Source: Rhipidocladum racemiflorum
Taxonomy: Eukaryota; Streptophyta; Magnoliopsida; Poales; Poaceae
Assembly: GCA_036346355.1 (NCBI GenBank)
Contig: CM070590.1
Location: forward strand, 42,131,749 to 42,195,748
Direction: 5' to 3'
Length of the DNA: 64,000 nucleotides
A model generated the notes under the pieces. That model saw only the letters and a list, made by a program, of their open reading frames with translations, was not told the DNA's origin and did no database searches. Position numbers and translations under genes: made by a program. This document shows, piece after piece, positions 20,920 to 32,677 of this stretch (the stretch's first letter is position 1; every line of letters starts with the position of its first letter).

Positions 20920-22595
20920 TGTGAAATCATATGCTAAAAAATTGGCTTAGAATTGAATTTGCAAAAATGTGCTTGTTCATGTGTTGTGACAATTTGACAA
21001 GAAACAGTAAGTTTCGCTTTGGCGCCGGACCAAACTTAAAGAAAACAGTAAGTTTCCCATGTACAACGGACCAACTTTCTTGGTCCTTTGTAAACATGCT
21101 TTTGACAACCTCATTCCCCCATGTACAACGGACCAACTTTCTTGGTCCTTTGTAAACATGCTTTTGACAACCTCATTCTCCCATGTACAACAGACCAACT
21201 TTCTTGGTCCTTTGTAAACATGCTTTTGACAACCTCGTTTTCCCATATGCAGCAGGACCAACTTTTTTGGTGCATGCGTAAATGTGTTTTGAAGGTTGTT
21301 GTGCCAAACCAAGTTATCGAAAAGCGAAGTTTTACATATGCGGACCAAATTTTTGGTCCGTCGTGAATGGGTTTATGAGTGATTTTGAGATTGAATTTTG
21401 ATTTTGATTTTGAGATTATGAAATTTGTGAGAATTTCATGATGCTTTTTTGAAGTGGATTTTATTCAATGCTCGTGTGAGTAGTTGCATGGATTAATGTG
21501 AGTCAAGTCGTGGACTTGTGCTCGAATTGTTGTGGTTTGTTCATGTGCGGTATTGCTCGAAGACCGAACGTGGTCGATGTGGGACCGGAACTAGGTTCAT
21601 GGAGGAGCTGAGGTTCGGGACTAGGTTCAGGGAGGAACTGAGGTCTTGGTGGTCAAGGATGTCATGCGGACGTTCGGGCTAAGAGAATGGTGCACATGAA
21701 GAATGGTTAGTCACGTGAGAATGGCAGGAGGTCATTCGGCGTGCAAAGTGTTAGTCACGTGAGTATGGCAGGTGGCCATACGCTGCGTGCAAAGTGTTAG
21801 TCACGTGAGTATGGTAGGGTTGCCATACGGCGTGCAAGAGTTGTACTCGGCCTGGTTGGGCCAAGTAGAGTTGTGTTGGATACGGATTCCTTCTAGGAAT
21901 AGGAATCGTATTCGAACTCCTTGTGGGTTGGTGCTTTAAATAGGTGGGGGTCTCTGTTGAAAGGCACCAAGTAGAACTGAGCGCATCAAGCTTTGAGCTT
22001 GGTTTTAGGGTTTGTACTCTTTTGATGAGAGTATTTTAGACAAGAAATAAAGATCAATTCTTTCAAGATTTTTGCGTGCTCTGATAACCACGTCGCAGGT
22101 ATTTTCTGTTTTGGTTCTTGTTTGCATGCTTGTTCTAGTTCTAGATTGGTTTTGTTCTTCAAGTTTTATCTTGATTTGATCCATCAAAACCTCTCTAGGG
22201 TATTGATCTAGTGTTTCTCAAAGTCTAGTTGATCAATCTTTTGTCGTTCTTGTTTAATCTTGAAGTTTTGATTAGATTGATTCTCGTCAAGTTCTGGATC
22301 AGCAAGCTTGCGAAGCTCATAACTTTTGATCCGTAAGTCCGATCGAGCTGATTCTTTTTGGGTTCGATTCGTATTGGAATCTAGTTTCTTGTGTCCAAAT
22401 TTCAGATCGTTTAGACGGTTGGATCTCCGGGAATTCTCGTTTTACCAAACCTCTGTCATTCTGTTTTTGTAAAACGAGGCAATTATTTGGTTCTGTTTTG
22501 GGGTGAACTTTTAATAGGTCAAGAATTTGGTTTTAGCTTCCGCACAATCATTCACCCCCCCTCTGATTGCTATATTCGTATACTTCGATCCTACA
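20920..22595 (+). repeat. Co1 5' LTR
   Basis: 1676 bp, collinear with 29071-30753. It carries hairpin units of 62-bp period starting at 21061, 21123, 21185 and about 21247, a G-box repeat (TAGTCACGTG at 21708, 21752 and 21798), then a TATA-like ctttaaatagg near 21932 and a T-rich end. Confidence 0.95.
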
Positions 22596-22597
22596 AG

Positions 22598-22609
22598 TGG
22601 TATCAGAGC
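22598..22609 (+). other. Co1 primer-binding site
   Basis: TGGTATCAGAGC starts two bases after the LTR end; initiator-Met tRNA type, identical to Co2. Confidence 0.92.
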
Positions 22610-22647
22610 AAGGTTTCTCTAATCTATCTTAACTGGTGATTAGATCA

Positions 22648-24806
22648 ATGGATCGTTATTCGACAAAACCATGTGTGTTCGATGGTGTTGATTTTCAGTT
22701 TTGGAAGGCCAAGATGGAGGCGTTCATCCAAGCACAGGGCTTCACAATTTGGGAGAAGGTCTACAAGCCATATGAAGTCCACAAGCGACAACGTCAACGA
22801 CACCAATCGCACACATGTTGAAGCAAATAGCAAGGCGCGCAACTTCATAATCCAAGGCTTGGGACGCAGCGACTTTGATCGTGTGGTTCATCTTCGATCC
22901 GCAGATGAGGAATGGAAATCTCTTAGTGATTACCATGAGGGTTCTAACTTATCAAAGAGGTTCGCCAAGATATTTACAAAAAAGAATACATGCGTTTTGA
23001 GATGAAACCTAGTGAATAGATGACTTCTTTGCGTTTCAATAAAATTCTTAGCAATCTACGTGCTGTTGGAGTTAGCTACGATGCTGAAAATGCTCGACAA
23101 TTGCTTAGTGCTTTGGACATGTCGGTGTGGGAGATGAAAGTAACATCTATACAAGAATCTACTACCATGAGCACACTCACATTAGATGTTCTTTACTCTA
23201 AGTTGAAAACTCATGAGTTGGATGTTCTTGCCGGGAAGGGTAACATTAAATCAATTGCTTTGATCTCTAACCCTAACATGTCAAATGCAAATTCTTCTTC
23301 TAGCTTTGCCTTGTCTTCCATGTCTTCTTTAACAGATGAGCAACTTGAAGAGTTTCTGAAGAAGATCGGCACTACTCTCTTCTCGCTTTAACAAAGCTTT
23401 GCGAGAATGTGAGAATGAGAAAGAGAGGTGGTCCTCCAAGATGCTATGAGTGTGGTGACCTCAACCATATTCGCACAAATTGTCCTAAGCTTGTAGGAAA
23501 AACATCAAAGGAGGAGAAGGACAACGCGAAGGAATGAGAAGAAAAGGTTCTCGTCAAATGATAGGAAGAAGAAGAGCTTCATCAACTGCAAGGTGGTTCA
23601 CTGAGTTCTTTCCACTCTTGAACAAGTCAATTTGAGCGATGTGGACTCGGAGAGCAGCGAAGATGATGCAACTCCAAGCAAGCATGATTTGATAGGATTA
23701 TGTCTCATGGCAAGCAGCAAGGATAGCTTCACCGAGGATGACCACGACAAATGACTTCAATGAGGTAGATCCTCTTATGATGAATTAGCTATTGCTGTTG
23801 CTCGTCTTGGAAAATTGCTTGACAAACGTGATAAGAAAATTAAGAAACATGATTTCATTATTGAATCATTGAATGCTGAAATTGCTAGACTTAAGACTTT
23901 GATTCCTAGTGATGATACTTGCAAATCATGTGACTTAATTTACAATGAGCTCACCTTGCTTAGGAAAGAACATGCTCTTTTGTTGCATCTAAATGAGAAA
24001 AATGAGAAACATGTTGTACATACTAGCTGTTCCACTGATGATTTGTATAGTTCAACTTCTTGTTCTAAATGCTCAACTCTTGAATTAAAATTGAAAGATG
24101 CAAATGCTAGGGTTTCTCAATTAACTGATAATTTGCTTTCACATGAAATTCTCTCATGCTCAACTTATGCATAAGCAAAAAGGAAAAGTAGATGTTCCCT
24201 GCAATAATTGTTTAACTCTTGCTAAGAAAGTTGATTACTTGCAAAATTCTTTGGAACGTTTCACTAATGGCAAGAAGAAGTTGAACATGATTTTGGATCA
24301 ATCTAAGGTTAGCACAAACAAGAGAGGTTTAGGTTTTGATCCTTATGGCACATATGAAACTAAACCTCGCACTGTTGTTTAGGCTCCTTGCAAAATTGAG
24401 TTATCTAATGAGCCTAAGAAAATTGCTTTTCAATCTGCTTTGGTTTTTATCTTCTACTATGATGAATGCAAAATGTGCTTTTCTTGTTAAAGCTAAACAT
24501 CATGTCAAGTACACTTGCACTCATTGTGGTAGAGATGGACACTTAGTAGATTTTTGCTTTAGACTAGCCAAACGAAAAAGAAGGAAAGAACTAAGGCTAG
24601 GTCAAATTTCAGCAAAGCACATTTTTATGCGCCTAGAGTGATGAAAACACCTTACATTCCTAGAAACATGGGAAAAGGCAAATCTGATTTTGTGCATAAA
24701 AATTATCGTGTTGTACCCTCTTGTTGTGCGTCATGTGTCTCGATCTTTGGATTCCCAAAAATCTCATTCCTAACCCGATCTTGAGACCTCGACATGTTTT
24801 GCTATG
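22648..24806 (+). pseudogene. gag: Co1 gag with coiled coil and two zinc knuckles
   Basis: Starts at ATG 22648 (MDRYSTKPCVFDGVDFQFW). The copia Gag core follows (FNKILSNLRAVGVSY, NARQLLSALDMSVWEMKVT). A first zinc knuckle, CYECGDLNHIRTNC, is at 23442-23483. A long predicted coiled coil with CXXC pairs lies at 23815-24300 (CKSC, CSKC, CNNC). A second zinc knuckle, CTHCGRDGHLVDFC, is at 24516-24557. Frameshifts and stops break it at several places (near 22780, 23005, 23390, 23535 and 24172). The same layout in Co2 shows it is a family feature. Confidence 0.85.
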
Positions 24807-27800
24807 TAGGCTTCTCGCGCAAGGAAGGAGAACATATGGCTAGTAGATTCAGGATGCTCACGCCACATGTCCGGTGATAAGAATTGGTTCTCCTCCTCAC
24901 TCGTGCATCTCGTCTTTGAAAGTGTTACTTTTGGAGATGCTTCTTCCTCTTCTGTTGTGGCAAAAGGTACAATAAAGGTAAGTGACAAGTTTATATTCAA
25001 AGATGTAGCTCTTGTTGAAAATTTGAAATATAACTTGCTTTACGTCTCACAAATGCTTGATGAAAATCTTGAAATAAATTTTAAGAAAAGTGAATGCAAA
25101 GTGTTAGATGCTTCAGGTGACCTTGTTTTTAAGATCTCACGCTTTGGAAGAGTTTTAAAGCTGATTTTGATGCTTCACCTTCTTGAAACATAGGTGTCTA
25201 GTTGCCAATGTTTCTAAAGATTTATTCTTTTGGCATCGTAGACTTGGTCATGTTGGTTTTGATCATCTTACTCGTGTAAGTGGTTTAGATCTTATACGTG
25301 GCTGCCTAAGCTTAAGGGTGATAGCAATCTAGTATGTTCTTCTTGTAGACATGGTAAGATGATTGCAGGTTCACATCCACCTCTTACCATGGTAATGACA
25401 AACGCTCCAGGACAGCTTCTACATCTTGATACAGTTGGACCATCTCGAGTTCAATCCTTTGGAGGCAAATGGTATGTGCTTGTGATTGTTGATGATTTTT
25501 CTAGATACTCTTGGGTATACTTTTGGCATCTAAAGATGAGGCCTTTAGTCATTTTAGAAGTCTTGTTCTTAGGCTTTCTATTGATCATCCAGGAGCTCTC
25601 AAAGCTATTAGAAGTGATAATGGAACTGAATTCAAAAATGCTTCTTTTGATCTCTTTTGTCTTGAAAAGGAATTGATCATCAATTTTCATCACCTAGAGT
25701 GCCTCAACGAGAATGGTGTAGTTGAAAGGAAAAACAGAACTTTGGTTGAGATGGCTAGAACCATGTTAGATGAACATCATACTCCTAGAAACTTTTGAAA
25801 TTTGAAGCGATTTCAAGCATGTTATGTTTCAAACCGTGTGTTTTGAGATCAAAATTGGGTAAGACTCCATATGAGCTTCGGTTTGGACATAGGCCCTCTG
25901 TTTCTCACTTTAGGATTTTGGATGCAAATGCTTTGTCTTGAAATCTGGAAATCTTGATAAATTTGAAGCTAGATCAATGGATGGCTTTTTCCTTGGATAT
26001 CCTGCTCATACTCGTGGCTATCGTGTGCTTGTTTTGGAGACTAACAAAATTGTGGAAACTTGTGAAGTTACTTTTGATGAGGCTAGTCCAGGCACTAGTC
26101 CAAGTGATGCAGGTACAGGCGCATACATTCAGGGGAGAAAATCTTTGAAGATGATGATGATGTTGAAGATGAGGTCTTGACTCTTCCTAATGCACAACAA
26201 GATGTAGCACCTTTGGCACCTACTACTACATCACCTACAGCTAACCATCCTCAAGCTACAACATCATCTGTACATGCTGAAAATGAAGAAGGAGAAGGAG
26301 AAGTCTCAAAAGCCAATGCTCCCTTGTACATTCAAAAAATGCATCCATCTGAACAAATGATTGGAGACCTAAATGAGAGAGTCACTCGATCCAGGTTTAT
26401 TCATTCGACACTCATGCTCATTCCGCTTTAGTTGCTTCTTTTGAACCCAAAAGATATATCTCATGCATTATCGGCGAATCTTGGATCAATGCCATGCATG
26501 AAGAAATAGAGAATTTTGAACGAAATAAAGTTTGGAAACTTGTCTCACCTCCTCCAGATTTTAATGTTATTGGAACTAGATGGGTTTTCAAAAATAAACA
26601 AAGTGAGGATGGTGTTGTTGTTAGAAACAAGGCTAGATTGGTTGCTCAAGGTTACACTCAAATTGAAGGCTTAGATTTTGATGAAACCTTTGCTCCTGTT
26701 GCTAGAATTGAAGCCATTAGAATCCTTTTAGCTTTGCTGCATCCAAAGGTTTCAAATTGTATCAAATGGATGTGAAAAGTGCTTTTCTTAATGGCTACAT
26801 AAATGAGGAGGTTTATGTCAAGCAACCACCTGGTTTTGAAAATCCAAAGTTTCCAAATCATGTGTTCAAACTATCAAAAGCTTTGTATGGTTTGAAACAA
26901 GCCCCTAGAGCATGGTATGATAGGCTAAAAACCTTTTACTTGAAAAAGGCTTTTTAATGGGAAAGGTTGACAAAACTCTCTTTACTCAAGCAAGGCAATG
27001 ATCAACTATTCGTTCAGATTTATGTTGATGATATTATCTTTGGTGGTTCATCTCATGTTTTAGTGTCTAAGTTTTGAAACAATGAGGAAGGAGTTTGAGA
27101 TGAGTATGATGGGTGAGTTGACATACTTTTTGGGATTTCAAATCAAGCAAACGAAGGATGGTACTTTTGTACATCAAAGCAAATACACGAAAGACTTGCT
27201 ACATCACTTTGGAATGGAAAACAGCAAGCCGATCATGACACCCATGGAGAGCACTTGCGCACTTGACCTTGATGAAGATGGTGAGCCGGTTGATCAAAAG
27301 GAATATAGAAGTATGATAGGTTCACTTTTGTACCTCACTGCATCAAGGCCGGATATACAATTTGTTGTATGCTTGTGTGCTCGTTTTCAAGCTTCCCCAC
27401 GTGCCTCACATCGACAAGGCATCAAAAGGATTTTCGAGGTATCTTCATGGAACTCAAGATTTTGGCATTTGGCTTTCTGCTTCCTTATGCATTAGTTTGA
27501 GATCATTTTCTGATGCTGATGGTGGAGGATGTATAATTGATAGGAAGAGCACTTCTGGGTCATGGCACTTCTTGGGAAATTCTCTCATTGTATGGTCATC
27601 TAGAAAGCAATCTTACATTGCACAATCAAGCTTGAATCTGAATATGTGGTCTTGCTAGTTGTTGTTCTCAAATTCTTTGGATAGTAGCTACACTTAAAGA
27701 TTATGGGGTTATTTTGGATAGTGTTCCTCTTACGTGTGATAACACTAGTGCAATTTGCATTGCTAAGAACCCTGTGCAACATTCAAGAACAAAACATATT

Positions 27801-27970
27801 GACATCGATTTCACTTTCTTAGAGATCATGTTGAAAAAGGCAACATTGTGCTTCATCATGTGGATACTGAACATCAATTGGCAGACATTTTCACAAAACC
27901 TTTGTCTTCTTCTCGTTTTGCTTTCATTCGGGGAGAACTTGGGATTGTTCATCCAATGGGTTTGTTTTGA
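24807..27970 (+). pseudogene. pol: Co1 pol: protease, integrase, RT, RNase H
   Basis: A TAG at 24807-24809 precedes the protease (ENIWLVDSGCSRHMSGD, catalytic Asp at 24846). Integrase has the zinc-binding start (HRRLGHVGF near 25233, CSSCRHGK) and the DDE core (VIVDDFSRY, RSDNGTEF, NGVVERKNR). RT follows from about 26500 (NKVWKLVSPP, GTRWVFKNK, ARLVAQGYTQIEGLDFDETFAPV, DVKSAFLNGYI, YVDDIIFGG near 27020, MMGELTYFLGFQIKQ). RNase H runs to TGA at 27968-27970. About ten frameshifts or stops, many one-base, break the frame. Confidence 0.88.
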
Positions 27971-29058
27971 GGGGGAGTTTCCTTGCCAAGTTCTTTCACT
28001 TAATGAGCTCACTTTATCATATTTCTTTATATGTTATGTAATTGAGCTAATATATGATAATCTATTTGTCTCACTTGAACTAAAAATGACATTGCGGAAT
28101 TCCCTGGACTGATTGCCTATAGCTAAATACTCTGTGATATCTCACTCTTCTAGGCTTGATATTGAATCCTCTTGACAAATTTGGGCTATGAAGCAAGTGT
28201 GGTTTCAACTTTACTCTTTCCTAAGACCTTTTAATCACTTTTGCATGTTTATAATCAAAGAAAAATGAAAAGAAAAGGGAATCAATAAAAAAGGGTTGTT
28301 AAAAGCAAAAGCCTCAAGTTTTGAGCTTCAGGATGCTTTCCCTAAAAGATAAGATGTATGCTTCAAGCATGCCATTCCCTCAAAAGACAAGATGTATGCT
28401 TCAAGCATGCCACTCCAAGGAAATAAAAGAAGTATGCTTCAAGCATGCCACATGCAGTTTACTGTTTAAAGATTAAATTGGGAGTTGAAACTACTTGCTC
28501 ATACTGATTTGTTATTTGCTTCAACTTTGAGCCTTTGTTTTTCTACTAAAGGTTTTGCTTAGTACTTGGCTATAGTTGACTGAATTGAGGTTGAGATGCA
28601 TGTCATTCCCTAACTTGTTAAAATCACATCAAGATCATGTATTTTGCATAATATATGATATATAAGGTTATATGATCGAATGAGCTCATCTTTTCCTATC
28701 TTGGCACCCCCTTGTTTCTCTTTGTGAAATCTTTGTTTCAGAAAAAATTTTGAACCTGTTCTCTCTTTTACTCTTGATGAATCCATTGTCAAAGGGGAGA
28801 AAGTTGGAAATCATTGAAAAGTTTAAAGAAAAGGGAGAGTTGTTAAATTTGAGAATTTTGGGAGAAGTTTGGAGAATTTTGAAATTTTGGGCGCATTGCA
28901 CATTCACACACATTTTCATTCTCGGGAGATTTTGTTTTGCTTTTGGTCAAAGGGGAAGTGTGTTTTCTTACCTTGGTCTTTGATCCTTTGGATTTCAAAA
29001 TCTTTTGTAAAGTAAATGCCAAATGATTCAATTCTAAGTGGTGTTGCCAATGTTTTCA
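27971..29058 (+). other. Co1 post-pol non-coding segment
   Basis: Begins with a purine run (gagggggag) directly at the pol stop, like a tract normally next to a 3' LTR, yet the LTR is 1.1 kb further. It contains three 38-bp tandem units around ATGCTTCAAGCAT (28358, 28396 and 28434). No long ORF; the 77-aa frame at 28750-28983 has no recognisable motif. There is no evidence for an envelope-like gene. Confidence 0.7.
28358..28450 (+). repeat. Co1 38-bp repeat with ATGCTT-C-AAGCAT inverted repeat
   Basis: Units begin at 28358, 28396 and 28434, exactly 38 bp apart. Each has 6-bp complementary arms around a single C, followed by gcca. Confidence 0.8.
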
Positions 29059-29070
29059 TCAAGGGGAGAT
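29059..29070 (+). other. Co1 polypurine tract
   Basis: tcaaggggagat ends at the base before the 3' LTR; this is the expected plus-strand primer. Co2 has the near-identical tcaagggggagat. Confidence 0.88.
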
Positions 29071-30753
29071 TGTGAAATCATATGCTAAAAATTGGCTTAG
29101 AATTGAATTTGCAAAAATGTGCTTGTTCATGTGTTGTGACAATTTGACAAGATACAAGTTTCGCTTTGGCGCGGACCAAACTTAAAGAAAGCAAAGTAAG
29201 TTTCCCATGTACAACGGACCAACTTTCTTGGTCCTTTGTAAACATGCTTTGACAACCTCATTCCCCATGTACAACGGACCAACTTTCTTGGTCCTTTGTA
29301 AACATGCTTTTGACAACCTCATTCTCCCATGTACAACAGACCAACTTTTTTGGTCCTTTGTAAACATGCTTTTGACAACCTCGTTTTCCCATGTACGACA
29401 GACCAACTTTTTTGGTCTGTCGTAAATGTGTTTTGAAGGTTGTTGTGCCAAACCAAGTTATCGAAAAGCGATTAAAGTTTTACATATGCAGGACCAAATT
29501 TTTTGGTCCGTCGTGAATGGGTTTTTGAGTGATTTTGAGATTGAATTTTGATTTTGATTTTGAGATTATGAAATTTGTGAGAATTTCATGATGCTTATTT
29601 TGAAGTGGATTTTATGCAATGCTCGTGTGAGTAGTTGCATGGATTAATGTGAGTCAAGTCGTGGACTTGTGCTCGGAATTGTTTGTGGTTTGTTCATGTG
29701 CGGTATTGCTCGAAGGCGAGCGTGGTCGATGACGGGACCGGAACTAGGTTCATGGAGGAGCTGAGGTTCGGGACTAGGTTCAGGAGGAACCGAGGTCTTG
29801 GTGGTCAAGGATGTCATGCGGGACGTTCGGGCTAAGAGAATGGTGCACATGAAGAATGGTTAGTCACGTGAGAATGGCGGGAGGTCATTCGCGTGCAAAG
29901 TGTTAGTCACGTGAGTATGGCGGTGGCCATACGCGTGCAAAGTGTTAGTCACGTGAGTATGGTAGGGTTGCCATACGGCGTGCAAGAGAGTTGTACTCGG
30001 CCTGGTTGGGCCAAGTAGAGTTGTGTTGAATCTGATTCCTTCTAGGGAATAGGAATCGTATTCGAGAACTCCTTGTGGGTTGGTGCTTTAAATAGGTGGG
30101 GGTCTCTGTTGAAAGGCACCAAGTAGAGCTGAGCGCATCAAGCTTTGAGCTTGGTTTTAGGGTTTGTACTCTTTTGATGAGAGTATTTTAGACAAGAAAT
30201 AAAGATCAATTCTTTCAAGATTTTTGCGTGCTCTGATAACCACGTCGCTCTGATATTTTCTGTTTTGGTTCTTGTTTGCATGCTTGTTCTAGTTCTAGAT
30301 TGGTTTTTGTTCTTCAAGTTTTATCTTGATTTGATCCATCAAAAACCTCTCTAGGGTATTGATCTAGTGTTTCTCAAAGTCTAGTTGATCAATCTTTTGT
30401 CGTTCTTGTTTAACCTTGAAGTTTTGATTAGATTGATTCTCGTCAAGTTCTGGATCAGCAAGCTTGCGAAGCTCATAACTTTTGATCCGTAAGTCCGATC
30501 GAGCTGATTCTTTTTGGGTTCGATTCGTATTGGAATCTAGTTTCTTGTGTCCAAATTTCAGATCGTTTCGACGGTTGGATCTCCGGGAATTCTCGTTTTA
30601 CCAAACCTCTGTCATTCTATTTTTGTCGAAAACGAGGCAATTATTTGGTTCTGTTTTGGGGTGAACTTTTAATAGGTCAAGAATTTGGTTTTAGCTTCCG
30701 CACAATCATTCACCCCCCCTCTGATTGCTATATTCGTATACTTCGATCCTACA
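29071..30753 (+). repeat. Co1 3' LTR
   Basis: 1683 bp, ends at the cgatg duplication. Hairpin units at 29209, 29269, 29331 and 29393 (60-62 bp apart); the unit at 29395-29423 forms a perfect 12-bp stem, ACGACAGACCAA and TTGGTCTGTCGT around ctttt. G-box repeats at 29861, 29903 and 29946; TATA-like ctttaaatagg near 30090. Confidence 0.95.
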
Positions 30754-32158
30754 CGATGCATCGCGCCAAGGACTTGGATGTGTGCTGATACAGAACGGAA
30801 TGGTCATCGCTTATGCATCAAGGCAGTTGAGGCCACACGAGGAGAATTATCCGACACATGACCTAGAGCTAGCTGCCGTAGTGCATGCTTTGAAGTTGTG
30901 GCGTCACTATTTAATTAGAAACAGATGTGATGTATACACGGACCATAAGAGTCTTAAGTACATCTTCACCCAATCAGACCTGAACATGAGGCAGAGGGGA
31001 TGGTTAGAATTAATTAAGGATTATAATGTTGGAATCCATTACCATCCCAGAAAGGCCAACGTGGTGGCCGATGCTCTGAGTCGGAAAAGCCATATTGTGA
31101 ACATGTTGCTAGCCACGAGTCAGGATGAGCTATGTGAGGATTTCCAGAGAATGCAGATTGAAGTAGTACCAGAAGGATTACTGGCCGCATTAGAAGTAAA
31201 GCCTACACTGGAGGATCAGATCCGAGAAGGACAGAAGGATGATGACAAGATCCGCAGGATTAAGTCCAAAATGGATGAAGGCAAGGCAAAGGACTTCAGA
31301 CTGGATGAGCAAGGCACGTTATGGATGCAGGATAGAATCTGCGTGCCAAACAGGAAGGAGCTGAAGCAGCTGATTCTAGAGGAATCCCATGACTCCAAGT
31401 ATTCAATTCATCCAGGAAGTGCCAAGATGTATCAGGATTTGAAAGAAAGATTCTGGTGGCCGAGCATGAAGCGTGAAGTTGCCGAGCATGTTGCGCTGTG
31501 CGACATATGTCAGAGAGTCAAGGCAATGCATAAGAGGCCAGTGGGACTGCTACAGCCATTGAAGATACCTGAGTGGAAATGGGAGGAAATTGGAATGGAC
31601 TTCATTACCGGTTTACCGAAGACTCAAGGAGGATATGACTCCATATGGGTTATAGTGGACCGCTTGACTAAGGTCGCCCATTTTATTCCAGTAAAGACCA
31701 CTTACTCGGGAGATAAGTTAGCAGAATTGTACATGACTAGGATCGTCTGTTTGCATGGAGTGCCGAAGAAGATTGTATCGGATAGAGGTACCCAGTTTAC
31801 CTCGAGATTCTGGCATAAGTTGCATGAAGCCATGGGAACCCGTTTGAATTTCAGTACAACTTATCACCCTCAGACGGATGGACAGACCGAGAGAGTTAAC
31901 CAGATTCTAGAGGACATGTTAAGAGCTTGTGCGTTAGCTTATGCCACTTCTTGGGATAAAAGTCTGCCGTATGCGGAGTTCAGTTACAACAATAGCTACC
32001 AAGCCAGTTTGCAAATGTCACCATTTAAGGCATTCTATGGCCGACCCTATCGAACACCGTTGAACTTGAATGAGACAGGTGAACGCCGTGTCTTTGGACC
32101 GGACATTCTTCAAGAGGCCGAAGAACAGATTGCCATGATCCGGGAAAGACTGAAATAG
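30754..32158 (+). pseudogene. Gy3 RNase H and integrase
   Basis: Resumes Gy3 pol exactly after the Co1 duplication. RNase H: DASRQGLGCVLIQNG, ASRQLRPHEENYPTHDLELAAVVHALKLWRHYL, YTDHKSLKYIF and HPRKANVVADALSR. Integrase has the HHCC zinc finger (H..H at KYSIHPG, CDICQRVK) and the DDE core (GMDFITGLP, VSDRGTQFT, TERVNQ). It is a long open frame to TAG at 32156-32158, where a one-base loss shifts the frame, so the reading continues in 32159-32643. Apart from the Co1 split, this is the best preserved gypsy pol piece here. Confidence 0.92.
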
Positions 32159-32643
32159 CACAGTCAAGACAGAAGAGCTACGCCGATAACCGTCGCCGAG
32201 ACCTGAGTTTTGAACCGGAAGACTTCGTGTATCTCAGAGTCACACCACTCAAGGGAGTTAAGAGATTCCATGCCAAAGGAAAACTCGCGCCGCGATATGT
32301 TGGACCATTTAAGGTTCTTAGCTGTAGAGGTGAAGTTGCGTACCAGCTGGAGTTACCGCAATCACTAGCAGGAGTAAATGACGTGTTCCACGTGTCCCAG
32401 CTGAAGAAGTGTCTCCGAGTACCTGATGAGCAGACACCGTTAGAGTCAATTGAGCTACAAGAGGATCTGACTTACAAGGAACACCCCGTCAAGATTTTGG
32501 ACACCATGGATCGAGAGACGAGAAACAAGTCAACCCGTTTCTGCAGAGTTCAATGGAGCAACCATGCGGAAAGTGAAGCAACTTGGGAGCGCGAAGAGGA
32601 TTTGAAGAAAGAGTTTTCGAACCAATTCTTTAGTCAGCCTTAA
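32159..32643 (+). pseudogene. Gy3 integrase C terminus and chromodomain
   Basis: Follows a frameshift at about 32155. The GPY/F-type segment is FVYLRVTPLKGVKRF, LAPRYVGPFKVL, GEVAYQLELP and VNDVFHVSQLKKCL. The chromodomain follows: EHPVKILDTMDRETRNK then FCRVQWSNHAESEATWERE. Chromodomains of this group are thought to steer integration to heterochromatin through histone marks. The stop is TAA at 32641-32643, just before the polypurine tract. Confidence 0.9.
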
Positions 32644-32677
32644 ATCTCGGGGACGAGATTCTGTTAGGGGGGACGTT
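32644..32677 (+). other. Gy3 pre-PPT palindrome and polypurine tract
   Basis: AATCTCG, four bases, CGAGATT form an inverted repeat just after the pol stop, followed by ttaggggggacgtt ending at the base before the LTR. Gy4 and Gy5 carry the same combination in reverse. Confidence 0.85.

Larger units (their letters stand above)
20920..30753 (+). mobile_element. Co1: Ty1/copia element (SIRE/Maximus-like) nested in Gy3 RNase H
   Basis: LTRs at 20920-22595 (1676 bp) and 29071-30753 (1683 bp) start TGTGAAATC and end ATCCTACA. The perfect target duplication is cgatg (20915-20919 and 30754-30758). The internal region holds PBS, gag with coiled coil, protease, integrase, RT and RNase H in copia order, then about 1.1 kb of non-coding DNA and a polypurine tract. 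The coding frame is broken by many small indels and stops. It is younger than Gy3. Confidence 0.95.

Noticed and set aside
23815..24300. Co1 coiled-coil ORF as a host structural gene
   Set aside because: It lies between the copia Gag core and second zinc knuckle and is collinear with Co2 gag.
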